A stretch of DNA of 64,000 nt from Artemia franciscana. Lineage: Eukaryota > Arthropoda > Branchiopoda > Anostraca > Artemiidae. Position numbers and translations under genes: made by a program. The stretch is from NCBI RefSeq assembly GCF_032884065.1, contig NC_088880.1, forward strand, positions 35,280,008 through 35,344,007, in the 5' to 3' direction. The notes under the pieces are model-generated. The model did not search any database. It was not told where the DNA came from and saw only the letters and a list, made by a program, of their open reading frames with translations. Shown here one piece after another: positions 22,684 to 33,800 of the stretch; positions within the stretch are counted from its first letter, which is position 1; every line of letters starts with the position of its first letter.

Positions 22684-24984
22684 TTGGAAACTTTTTTGCT
22701 GGAAAACCTGTCCACCGTTGATTTTGCTCAAGTTGTTAGATTAGAAAGGAATTTGTTTAGCCACGATTTTCGCTTGTCCAAGGAACGCCTCTATAAAAAA
22801 TTAGAGGGCTTACGAAATGAATCTTCGATGAGAAACCGTATTTATTCTCCAAGATTCACTCCTGGGCCTGCTATCGTTAACCTCTCTTCTAAAACATTGG
22901 AACCCCAGGAAATCGAAACACTAGAAAAAGGTCCAAAATTTTCTTTTCTACCGAAACAAGTTCCTGTGGCAGATATAGTTTCCTCTCTAGAGTCCGCTTT
23001 GCATAAACACTATCCTTCTGTCTCTAACCCGGATGAAGTTAGATCTGGTCTAATAAATATCCTCTATAATAGCCAAAAAAAGTTTAAGCCTCCTACTAAT
23101 TCCACACCGGAAAATCTGCATGACATAAAAATACTATCTAATCTCCGAAAAGATCCTTCTATTATAATAACTAAAGCAGACAAAAGCAATTCACTTGTTG
23201 TAATGAATACAACAGACTATGACAACAAAATTTTTTCGCATTTAAATGACACAATTACATATCAAACAATAACTCATGATCCTACTGATCAGTTCACTAA
23301 TAATATTATAAATGAATTAAAGCAGCTAAAACAAAATGGTAAAATCACCCCACAACTATACAATAAATTTTTTCCCCGTGGTAGTTTCTGTCCTAAACTC
23401 TACGGTTTACCAAAAATACATAAACAGGGTATTCCCTTAAGACCTATTGTGGCTTGTACTAAAGCTCCCGCTGCCAATATTGGAAAATAGCTTTGTGCAG
23501 CTTTCAAACCTTTATTGTATTCTCAAAATTCCTATATTCATAACTCGGCAGATTTGATTAAAAAACTTAGCAACACAAGTATTTCAGAAAACACAATAGT
23601 TAGTAGTTTCGACATTGTTTCCATGTACACAAATATAGATGTAACTATTTCAGAGGAATTATTAAAACACAAAATAGAAGAAAATTACCACTTGATCGAG
23701 ACTTCAGCGACAGGAATTGATTGTGAAGTTTTAATGACTCTTGTTAAAATTTGTAATAAGTTTTCTATGTATTTTCAATTTCGCGATTCTTTTTATCAGC
23801 AAAAAAATGGATTACCCATGGGGGCACCTTTATCCGGGCTACTAGCAAATATTTACGTCGAGAATCTTGAGAATTGGGCATTGAATTCTTATTTTCTAAA
23901 ACATGTCTATTGGGGTCGTTATATGGATGACGTAATTTCACTTTGGAATTATGGGGAAGCTGAACTTCGGGGCTTCTTAGATCATCTTAACACTTATGAC
24001 CGAAATTTGCAGTTCACCCTTGAAGTTGAAATTGAAAATAAACTACCGTTTTTAGATGTATTAATTATTCGTAAAGCTGATGAACTGGATTTTACTATAT
24101 ATCGAAAGCCAACACAAAACAATAGATATCTTCACTTTAATTCAAATCACCCCCCACAAGTTAAAAGAGCAGTTGTAATTTCCCTCATTGATCGTGCCCT
24201 AAATATTTGCTCCCATTCATATATAAATGCAGAAATAAATTTTATCAGAGATATTCTTTTTGGTAATGGATACCCCATTCCTTTTGTAAATAAAATAATT
24301 AGCCGTAGAATAAAAAGACATTCTTGTAAAATCGAAGAAGATACTTCACAATGTGAGGCTATTGATAAGCCCTCAAATATTGTCTATCTTCCGTATATCC
24401 CAAAGATTACAACAAAATTAAAAAATATTTGCACAAAAAATAATCTGTACGTAGTTTTTACAAATAATTTTAAAATCATCAATTTCTTAAATTCGGGTAA
24501 AGATAAGACCCCAGTTACTCGCCAAAGAGGGGTCTATCAAATACCCTGTGATTGCGGAAAATACTATGTCGGAAGGACCCATCAGAATCTAGACAAAAGG
24601 TTACATCAGCATAAAAATGACATAGACAAGGCCTTAATTTCAAATGGTTCCAACAATTCCTTTGATTCTGCTCTAGGTTGGCATATTTTTAATAATCCGT
24701 CCCACATGATACTTTTTGAAAACTCTTCACTCATTAGTAATGATTTGGGAATAAAACAGGTGGTTCGAGAATCAATTGAAATTAATCTCAAAATCAATAA
24801 AAATATTTCTTTGAACAGGGACTTGGGGGAATACTCACTAAATTCTTTATACTCAAATTTAATTAAAAATGATCTAACAAAATATTTTACTAAACCAATT
24901 TATAATAGTACTGAACCAACTACGAAAAGGCCTTTGAGACAGGCTGCTAAACAAGCAAGATTAGCTTTAAGAAATTGCATCTAA
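22684..24984 (+). mobile_element. Penelope-like RT/GIY-YIG endonuclease coding region
   Basis: Coding region of the main arm, nearly whole, interrupted about once. In order: an N-terminal region ahead of the RT fingers (KADKSNSLVVMN, then PKLYGLPKIHKQGIPLRPIV); the RT palm with FDIVSMYTNID, NGLPMGAPLSGLLAN and YMDD; the thumb; and a GIY-YIG-type nuclease near the C-terminus (CDCGKYYVGRTHQNLDKR). Family knowledge: the RT primes from nicks made by the GIY-YIG domain, and Penelope-like elements form their own class, separate from LTR and LINE elements. The 5' end seems slightly short because it begins just after the arm junction. Confidence 0.9.
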
Positions 24985-25184
24985 TCATTTTATTCTCTTT
25001 AGTTTGAATGAGTTTATATTTCTTCATTTCATTCTTTTCGCCAGTCCTGGTTGAACTTCGCTGAAGTAAGGATGCTAGGGCTATATTTTTAAAAAAATTG
25101 TTTTAATAAGTGTTTTTATATTCAGTTTTAATTCTCACAATTTGATGTAAGTTCTTTTATATATATATATAGTATTGTATTGTG

Positions 25185-25215
25185 CTGAAGACGGCCCTTG
25201 GACATAGGGCCGAAA
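25185..25215 (+). ncRNA. Hammerhead-ribozyme-like motif (main arm)
   Basis: CTGAAGA, then a 5-bp GGCCC/GGGCC stem with loop TTGGACATA, then GAAA: the conserved core and stem II of a hammerhead ribozyme. Stem III is short and poorly paired, as reported for the minimal hammerheads of Penelope-like elements. Activity cannot be judged from sequence. Confidence 0.6.
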
Positions 25216-25285
25216 TATCTACATAAATAATTTCCATTGTCTTGAAAAAACTTTCCCTATTGTTTCTACGTTGTATTTGTTTGTT

Positions 25286-26360
25286 AAGGAGCAAGTACAT
25301 TGGTGTTACTGATGCTACTGATAGACAAAGGTAGTTGGAACTGTAAATTGAAGTTGAGGCCGAAAACATTTGAAGGGACTTTGAACATAGATAAATCAAA
25401 GACTAACTTTAAAGTTAGTCTTTGATCTACGACAGTTGTTTAGGCGGCGCTATTGAAGGAACAAGTAGACTTTTGCTATAGATGCTATTGAAAGACCAAA
25501 GAAATTTGAACTGTACCATGGAGTTGGGCCCGACAACATATGAAGAGGATTTACGTCAAAAGTCTTTGATTAAAGTCAGTTGTTGTCACGGCGCTCTTGA
25601 AGGAGCAAGTACATTGGTGTTATTGACGCTGCTGATAGACAAAGGTAGTTGGAACTGTAAATTGAAGTTGAGGCCGAAAACATTTGAAGGGACTTTGAAC
25701 ATAGACCAATCAAAGACTAACTTTAAAGTTAGTCTTTGATCTAAGACAGTTGCTTAGGCGGCGCTATTGAAGGAACAAGTAGACTTTTGCTATAGATGCT
25801 ATCAAAAGACCAAGGCAATTTGAACTGTACCATGGAGTTGGGCCCGACATTATATGAAGAGGATTTACGTCAAAAGTCTTTGATTAAAGTCAGTTGTTGT
25901 CGCGGCGCTCTTGAAGGAGCAAGTACTTTCGTGTTATTGAGGCTGCTGATAGACAAAGGTAGTTGGAACTGTAAATTGAAGTTGAGGCCGAAAACATTTG
26001 AAGGGACTTAGAATATAGACCAATCAAAGACTAAGTTTAAAGTTAGTCTTTGATCTAAGATAGTTGCTTAGGCGGCGCTATTGAAGGAACGAGTAGACTT
26101 TTGCTATAGATGCTATTGAAAGACCAAGGCAATTTGAACAGTACCATGGAGTTGGGCCCGACAACATAGGAAGAGGATTTGGATATGGACACATCAAAGA
26201 CTAATTTTAAAGTAAGTAGTTTAATTTAAGTCAGCTATTTATGCGGCGCTATTGAAGGAACAAGCAGATTTGTGGTGTTGATGCTATTAAAAGACAAAGG
26301 TATTTGAACTGTCCAATGGAGTTGAGCCCGAAAATATATGAAGACGATTTGGACATAATA
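25286..26360. repeat. 314-bp dimeric satellite array (right of Penelope element)
   Basis: Continuation of the split array, starting with the right target duplication (25286-25297) and near-identical to 245-1330, including the monomeric degenerate edge from about 26170. Confidence 0.92.
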
Positions 26361-26986
26361 AACACTGTTCAATCACCTTTTATCATAAATTACTGGTAAA
26401 GTGTCGCCAATGAAATATATTGAATGACACGCCATCTTTTCGGAAATCAGAAATGAGTGTGAGTCAACTGTTGTTTTGCCTTAGCTGATGAACCAATAAG
26501 TGAAGTCAAAAATTGTGACTTGTGATAAAAGTGACGTTATAAGCTCCCAGATCAAGGCGATGCCCCATGGATGGGCTGAAAAACCAATTCCGGCATAGGA
26601 GAATTAATCATTTATAACTGTATGTTTCTTGGTGGCTTTCAACTTGATTTAATTGCCGGAATGGTCAACTAAAATATCTTGGGGGCTTATAATGTCACTT
26701 TGGTTACAATTTTTGACTTTATTTATTGGCTTAGATAAATGTGAGTCAAGTGTTGTGGCTGTGTTCAATTTTCGCCTTCATTTAGTGGCTTATCAGCTAA
26801 ACCAAAACAGTTGACTTGCATTTATTTATTACCTATAGATGGAAATCAAGGAGATGTCCAACTTAGTCTCTTCTTTTTTCTTATAAAAGATATAATCAGC
26901 TTGGGGCTATTAGAATAAGGAACCGAGTTTGTTAAAGAATATTATTTTAGTTTGAAAAAAAGAATCATAATAATAAAAAAAAAAAG
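26361..26986. other. Spacer between satellite and 5S rRNA (copy 2)
   Basis: Duplicate of 1331-1944; no gene recognised. Confidence 0.6.
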
Positions 26987-27106
26987 ATGCCAACAGCACC
27001 CGGTGTTCCCAGGGGGTCACCCATCCAAGTACTGACCAGGCCCGATGTTGTGTGACTTCCAGGATCTGACGAGACTGGGTACTTTCAACGTGGTATGGCC
27101 GTTGGC
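26987..27106 (-). rRNA. 5S ribosomal RNA (copy 2)
   Basis: 120 nt on the minus strand, reading the same as the gene at 1945-2064, with the same 5' and 3' pairing ends, internal control region and downstream T run. It sits 0.7 kb downstream of H2A copy 2 in the same orientation. Confidence 0.95.
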
Positions 27107-27725
27107 TGAGAGATTTTGTAACAAAATAATTGTTGCTCCACAAACTGAAAAGAAATTAAATGCCAAATTTTAGAATCATGGACCAAGGTAGACAAATATT
27201 TAAAAAAGAATCAAAATATGTTTATTAATTCCTTTTTCTTAAAAAAAAATCCTTCATTCCTTCTGAAACAGATCGACAAGCCCCCCAAAATGTTTCTACC
27301 TTTGAGATGACTACCCTATGGCTTCCTAGGCTAGTTTAGATCAGTCGAATTGGAGGGTCTTTGAATTGGCTCTCGGTCATTTTTAAAAACAGTTCCTTGA
27401 TTTTTGTGCATAATCTATTGGATTTTAAGGTGAAAATCAGCTTCCTTTCCTTCAATAAATTCCTATGCTTTGTAACGAGATGAATGTGAAAGCAAACTTT
27501 ATTAATTGTAACAAAAGGGCAAGCCTCGAATATATATTTAGATTATGTTGGGGTATAATTTAACGATTTTTAAAGAAAATATCTCCCCCGCCTCCAGTAA
27601 ATTCTTGCCCTTTGTTACTAGATAATTGTGAAAGTTTTCCTATTCACATTTTTAGCATCCTTAATTTCATAGCTTTTTCTTTTCCGGGGGTGGTTACATG
27701 CTATAGAGTGATTCAATTAATTTGT
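27107..27725. other. Spacer between 5S rRNA and H2A (copy 2)
   Basis: Duplicate of 2065-2684 with a few substitutions; no gene recognised. Confidence 0.6.
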
Positions 27726-27741
27726 AGCCCTTAAAAGGGCT
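27726..27741 (-). terminator. Histone 3' stem-loop of H2A copy 2
   Basis: Minus strand AGCCCTTTTAAGGGCT: fully paired 6-bp stem, 4-nt loop TTTA, about 45 bases after the H2A stop. Confidence 0.8.
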
Positions 27742-27785
27742 GTTTGTTAATTTGGGGTAGGTCTTGGAGCTAAAATTAGATTCAT

Positions 27786-28166
27786 TTAGGCCTTTGCCGG
27801 TTTTTCAGTCTTCTTTGGTAGAAGGACTGCTTGAATATTGGGCAAAACGCCTCCTTGGGCAATGGTAACCCCCGACAGTAGCTTGTTAAGTTCTTCATCG
27901 TTTCTAATGGCTAGCTGAAGGTGACGAGGAATGATACGAGTTTTTTTGTTATCTCGTGCAGCATTACCAGCAAGCTCAAGGACCTCGGCAGCCAAATACT
28001 CCATCACCGCTGCAAGGTAAACGGGTGCGCCTGCACCAACTCGCTCCGCATAGTTGCCCTTTCTCAGAAGACGGTGGATCCTTCCCACTGGGAATTGGAG
28101 ACCAGCCCTGTTTGAACGGGACTTTGCCTTTCCCTTCACTTTTCCACCTTTTCCTCTTCCTGACAT
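27786..28166 (-). CDS. H2A: Histone H2A (copy 2)
   Basis: 126-aa core histone H2A starting MSGRGKGG. It shares all fold elements with the copy at 2745-3125: the [17 protein letters not shown] segment, the acidic patch ([23 protein letters not shown]), and a short Lys-rich tail here ending KKTEKPAKA. Intronless, with TATAAA about 85 bases upstream and a perfect histone stem-loop downstream. This is the better preserved of the two, because its 3' signal is fully paired. Divergent to it, past a shared promoter region, lies the GPI pseudogene with a hAT element between. Confidence 0.96.
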   Translation of the reverse strand: MSGRGKGGKVKGKAKSRSNRAGLQFPVGRIHRLLRKGNYAERVGAGAPVYLAAVMEYLAAEVLELAGNAARDNKKTRIIPRHLQLAIRNDEELNKLLSGVTIAQGGVLPNIQAVLLPKKTEKPAKA

Positions 28167-28249
28167 GGTTTCTAGATTACAAAATTCACTTGGACTCTTC
28201 TCAATAACGAACAGATTGAAAATGATGTCGATTCTTGAAAGCGCAACAA

Positions 28250-28255
28250 TTTATA
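28250..28255 (-). promoter_or_regulatory. TATA box of H2A copy 2
   Basis: TATAAA on the minus strand, about 85 bases upstream of the H2A ATG, identical in context to 3210-3215. Confidence 0.6.
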
Positions 28256-28312
28256 CTCCGGCTAGCGAACTGAGTTCCTCTGATAAAAGAATTGTGCGCG
28301 AACTCTAGTTGG

Positions 28313-28320
28313 TATATAAA
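28313..28320 (+). promoter_or_regulatory. Divergent TATA box, probable GPI promoter
   Basis: TATATAAA on the plus strand, 58 bases from the H2A TATA box. With the hAT element removed in thought, it lies about 70 bases before the GPI ATG at 30848. It could equally be the relic promoter of a lost divergent histone gene. Confidence 0.5.
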
Positions 28321-28377
28321 CGGGTCCAATTTTGTAAACGCTATACATTTTAACCGATAGAAAAGTTCATTCGCAAA

Positions 28378-30833
28378 TAGTGTTTCCACTTCTACCGATT
28401 TATCGGTAGATCTACCGATTTTCGGACCTTTCTACCGAATAAATTTCAAGCCTACCGAAATACCGATTTTCTACCGACTTCTGGCGATTTTTGCTATTTT
28501 TTTTTCTTTTTAATTGAACATAATAGGTGTGACTGCGTACAGTGCCATTTAGCGAAATCCCGGAGCCATTCACAGCCACTTTAGTCATAGTGCAAAACGA
28601 GTGAATTCATTGAACGCTTTCGAGAACTTCTTAGAAATTGACAATCAGAAGATATTGTCCCCTGGACAAACTAGATGGTTATCTATACATAGCTGCTTCA
28701 AATGAATTCTTGAGCAATGGGATGCTCTGACATTTTATTTTACTGAGGCTGTGTTTGATGATCCTACCCATGGAAACGATTTAGCACTTGGTGACTTGAA
28801 AAACCCCTTTATGAGAATAATGATGATGTTCATGGACTATATTTTGGGCATGTTGGCTGAATTCAATGCTCTTTTCCAATCACAGTCTCCCCCTTTTCCA
28901 TACTTTTAAATTAGAAACAAAAAGACTTGTTGCAACTCTCTCCAAGAACTTACTTGAGGTAGGATATGTAAATGCTTAGAAAAATTCACTTGATGTAAAT
29001 GATGACAAATATTATGTAGCTATCCAAAAAATTTATCTTGGACTGAATGCCCAGATCGCCATTTCAGAGCTTGTAGACCGCGACCCTAAGGTGGACCATA
29101 ATCAAGAGATGAAGCTATACCTCACAGCAAGAGAATTTTACAAGAAAGCAGTTGCACAGATCAAAACCAGGTTCATATTTGATGATGATTTGTATGAGAT
29201 TTTCTGTCTTGTCGAGCCTTCAAATGCTGCTAAGCTCAATCTTTCTAGTCTTGCACCAATTCCAGTTAAGCATTTCCCTCCCAAATGTCCTAGAGCTGCC
29301 ATTGACTCGGAAAGGCGTGAAGAAAGCTCTGTTGATGTTCCAAAGGATCTGTATCAGTCACCAGTAGAATATTGGAGATTCGTTTTGTCCATTGTTACCC
29401 CAAGTGGTCGACCGAGGTTTGTAAATTTAAGGCAGGCTATATACTTTTTCTTTTCACTGCCTTTCTCGAATGTTGTTGCAGAACGTCTTTTCAGCACTTT
29501 AAAAGAGGTGAAGACTGGATAAACAAAATAAATTGTCGACACTGACCTTGTCTGCCATCTTGCGTACTAAATGCGGGACGAAGAGGATGAATATGCATTC
29601 TTCGTCGCTGATGGTTGATCATGAACTAGAAAAATGGCTAAAGGAAGTACGAGCATCTGCGACCGTTGAAAGTTGTATATGAGTGATCAAAGTTAGTCTA
29701 TAATAGCAAAAGTTTATGTTTTGTGTTGCATTAGATATTTGAAACTTCCACTGTTCCAAAGTGTGCTTTATTGATTTTTTATGATGAAAAGTACCTAATT
29801 AAGTAGATTAGAATTCAATCAACCTATGTATTGATACGATCCTATGCTAAGGCTTCAGAATGTTAGTGATGTATGTTTACGGTGGAAGAGCAAAAGTTTC
29901 TGTTTTGAGTTGCATTAGATATTTGAAACTGCCGCTGTTCCTGAATTGTTGTTTGAAGACCAAAGTATGCTTTATTGATTTATTATGATGAAAAGTACCT
30001 AATTAAGTAGATTAGAATTCAATCAACGTATTCTACCGATACGATCTTAGGCTTGATTCCGTCGTTTGCAGTTGCGTATCAGTTGCTTTAATCATTTGAA
30101 TCCAGTATCTCATTTGTTGTTTAAAGTCCAATTTTAAGTGCTTTTGATGAACAGTACATGATTAAGTATAATAGGATTCCATTAATAATAACTAAGGATA
30201 TTGAAAGTGTATTTTTTAAGCCCCGTTCTCATGCGTGTCTAGCTAAGCATCTATGTTTACAAGCGTGGCAGGCAATATATTCGTGTCTAAACATATCTTG
30301 TTCCGACGTAGGCATAAACACCAAATGCCAATTTAATTAATACATGATAATCGTTCTTTCCTTATGTGTGAATTCGGATAGATTTGCAGCAACTACTGTA
30401 AATGCCGCGTTTGCAACATTTTAGAATCGCCGCTAGCTCAAGAGTATACCATATTAGTATACTAGAGATTTACAAGAACCACTCCAAACGCTGCATTTGC
30501 AACGACTGCAACATTTCGTAACCGTCGTTATTGCAACGAGATCAAACAACGCCCCATTACTCTTTTGCAGTTTTAAAGAAAACATTGCTTTAAATCGTCG
30601 TATAATCAATCGTAAGTCGATAGACCGTTGTAGAGTGGTCTAATTCTGAATTGATCTGGGACTTCAGCAAAAAATTGAGCATTTTCGCGAACTTAACATA
30701 CACTTAGAGGGTTTGGGCATGTCTAGAAATTCCCTACCGATTTTTGTACCGATAGCGTAACGCCATCTACCGATTTTCTACGGAATTTTAGGTGGATATA
30801 CCGATTTTCGAAGCATGCGAAGTGGAAACACTG
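28378..30833 (+). mobile_element. hAT transposon 1 (complete ends, dead)
   Basis: 2456 bp flanked by perfect 8-bp target duplications TTCGCAAA (28370-28377 and 30834-30841). Terminal inverted repeats are CAGTGTTTCCACTTC (right) against TAGTGTTTCCACTTC (left). Subterminal ACCGA/CTACCGA repeats cluster at both ends, likely transposase-binding sites. The transposase is broken in several places. Two direct repeats of about 170 bp lie at about 29702-29850 and 29889-30060. It sits six bases before the GPI start codon. Confidence 0.95.
29091..29522 (+). pseudogene. hAT transposase remnant (copy 2)
   Basis: The longest open remnant of the hAT 1 transposase, 143 codons, comparable to the C-terminal third of the intact frame at 32512-34467 (shared REFYKKAVAQIKTRF-like, LVEPSNAAKLN and FSLPFSNVVAERLFSTLK segments). 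Upstream pieces of the catalytic region lie in shifted frames from about 28580, with several stops. The expected tail after RLFSTLKEVKTG continues in another frame. It is non-functional. Confidence 0.88.
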
Positions 30834-30847
30834 TTCGCAAAGCAGAC

Positions 30848-30870
30848 ATGGAAGGAAAAGCATTTCCAGT
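30848..30870 (+). pseudogene. Gpi: GPI exon 1, first part
   Basis: ATG GAA GGA AAA GCA TTT CCA GT: start of the GPI reading frame, then cut by hAT 2. The final eight bases, TTTCCAGT, are the transposon target site. Reading continues at 34751. Confidence 0.75.
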
Positions 30871-33800
30871 CAGGGCTTCCACTTCTAGGGAGATTACCCT
30901 ATTTTAGGGGAAAATCACTTCTTTTAGGGACACTTATTTTGAATCTAGGGATTCAGGGAAATCTGGGGTAAAGTAAGGGTTTTTAGGGATCTTCAGGGAA
31001 AATTCGAATTTTTCAAACGAAGGCTGACAAATTCTTATAGATTGCAGATTATGCTCAGTCTTCTTGGAAATACTTATGCCGCAACACTGGCTTATATTGC
31101 AAAGATCAGTGCGAAATTTCAAAAAAAAAGCTAAAGCGTGGAATGACATTCATTAGGAAGGGACGACTTTAATCCCTTGGATTTTCATTCATTAGGTATT
31201 TAGTAATTTAGTTTAGGCTTTTTTGCAGAAAAGTTGCAATCCATACTGTCTATAAGGGACCCTGCATTCTGTTAAAACTAGCTGTGAGTACCCTTATTTT
31301 TAATCTGATGATTTACACAATAATATTTAGTCTAGTCTTTTGTTAATGTCCACTTGCCTGCCACTTGCCATTTGGAATCATGTAAAATCTACTGTTTTGC
31401 CTTGGACTGCAGCAATGTGAAGGTAGCAAATTAAACTATTTTGTTAAGCTAGGTTTACAGAGAAACTTCTTTTGTGTTGTTTTTGCTTGGGTTGGTCCCT
31501 CCTAGGTTAGAAGACATCAAAACAAAGCTCTTCTAGTGAAGATGTGGGTCACAAATTTCTTTTTTCCATTTAAAGTGGTGTTCCAAATCTGAAGATACTT
31601 TACTTTGATACTTACTTTATTAATAAAGACAATTTAACTCTTTACTATTTACATCTACTGCACTAATGGAAAAACTGTTTTGCCTTGGACTGCAGCGATG
31701 TGAAAGTAGCAAATTAAAGTATTTTGTTAAGCTAGGTTTACAGAGAAACTTCTTTTGTTTTTTTTTTTGCTTGTGTTGGTCCCTCCTAGGTTAGAAGACA
31801 TCAAAACAAAGCTCTTCTAGTGAAGAAGTGGGTCACAAATTTCTTTTTCCATGTAAAGTGGTGTTCCAAATCTGAAGATACTATACTTTGATACTTACTT
31901 TATTAATAAAGACAATTTAACTCTTTACTATTTACATCTACTGCACTAATGGAAAAACCTACGTTTTTGCTGGCGTTCAGTAGTAAAAGTTAACCATTTT
32001 CTAAACCAACCAGCAAACAACATAATAAATAATTAATTATCATTTATCAAGCTGGGCATACTTCGTTTTGATTTTTGCAAACTAGTGCAATGCAATCATT
32101 GCAAATTTTCGGTCCATCCGTACTCCATACTGCAAACTTAAATTATACATGAGGTAATTTAAGTTAATTGACGATATGCACCTTAATGCCCATGAGCATA
32201 GTTTAGCATGATCTAGTTATTGTGTACCCTTGTACAAGTAATTATAGAAATAGACTAGTTTTGATCACTAATAAAACACTTTTTCTAGAGATCATTGACA
32301 TACAAAGTTCGTCTGAAAGCCAATGTACTGACTCAGAGGAAGATAATCTTCAAATTGCATCTAGTCCCGAAAGACGACTGGATGACGAAGATGATGATGT
32401 TCCTGAAGTTCACCTCCTGGTGACTCCTCCAAAAAAAAGCAGGGTTCAGGGCAGAATTCCCAAAGGAAAACATACGAGCAAAAGTTTGTTGACAAGTGGC
32501 TTCAGTTACCAATGTGTAAAAATTGGATAGAGAAAAGAGTGACAAACAAGTCAAAGAAAAAGACTTATGTACCATACTGTAAGTTCTGTTTGAAGTATGT
32601 GTATTGTGGGAAATCAGAGTTGACGAAGCATGCCCTGACCAAGCAGCATATAAAAGCAAGCAGTGAAATTGAGACGAAGTCTGGCAGCATTGAAAAACTT
32701 CTGACTGTAGGCAGTCATTCCAAAGAAATTGGACAGCGCATCTGCATATTTTTGGCAGAACATAATCTGCCATTACGTCTCGCAGACAGCTTGATTCCTT
32801 TCCTCAGAAAATTATTTCCCAAAGACCAGGCCCTGGCAGGGGTCACATTGGGTAAACAGAAAGCTACAAATATTTTGCGACAGAATTTTTCGTTGGTGCT
32901 ACAAAACCAGTTAGTCGAGTTGCTCAAAACCACTTTTTTCTCTGTGATAATTGACGAAACCACTGATCGTACTATTGATAAACAGCTAGCTATCATGGTT
33001 GTATTTTTTAGCGAGAAAGATCTAAAACTTCTTGTCGAAGTATTGGATATGGTTAAGTGTAGTGATGGATCGGCTGAGGGCCTGACTAACCGCATCAAGC
33101 AAGTCATTGAAGAAAACTCGATTCCCTGGCAAAATATTGTTGGATTTTGTGCAGATACAACTAACGTCATGTTTGGAGCCAACAGATCTGCTTCAACCCT
33201 TATGAAAGCCATGGTGCCACACATCTTGAATGTGAAATGCTCATGCCATCTTATTCACTTATGCTCGCCATATGCATGCTTGTCACTTCCCAAGATACTC
33301 GAAGACTTGGCGCGAAATATCTATGTCCACTTTTCCAGAAGCGCTTCCAGGCGAGAGAAGTTCGCCGAATTTCAGGATTTCTTCCGATGTGAAGCACACC
33401 GAATCCCAGCTCCGGGACAGACCCGTTGGTTATCCCTTCAGGCCTGTGTGAAGAGGCTTATTGAGCAATGGGTTGCACTTATTCAGTATTTCGTAGGAAC
33501 CACGTTTGAAAACCCAACTGCAACAAATGACCTTATCTTGTCGACATTACAAAGCAAGTTGACAAAGCCATACCTTGAATTCATGGACTACTCTCTTGGC
33601 CTCTCCAACGAATTCAATACAGTTTTTCAATCCGAACTCCCACTTCTTCACTCCCTGAAGCTTAGTGTCAGCAAACTTGTGAATGATGTTGCGTCTAACT
33701 TCATGAAATTGGACTATATTCGCAATGTTGGTTCGTTTACTGAACTGGATCCTTACCTTTCTAGTGAGTATCTGCCTTTAAACCAGACATATGTGGGAAT

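Larger units (their letters stand above)
21029..25285. mobile_element. Penelope-like retroelement with inverted partial copy
   Basis: 4257 bp, flanked by 12-bp target duplications and inserted in the 314-bp satellite. Two arms lie in opposite orientation: 21029-22659 is a 3' part read on the minus strand, and 22660-25285 is a longer copy read on the plus strand. Their shared parts are almost identical, and the outer ends are inverted repeats. Partial inverted or tandem second copies are usual for this family. The plus arm encodes a reverse transcriptase and a GIY-YIG-type endonuclease. The near-identity of the arms and the existence of an empty site argue for a young insertion. Confidence 0.9.

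Noticed and set aside
32222-32530. Separate small gene ahead of the hAT 2 transposase
   Set aside because: More simply the N-terminal part of the transposase in a neighbouring frame, probably following a splice acceptor near 32288.
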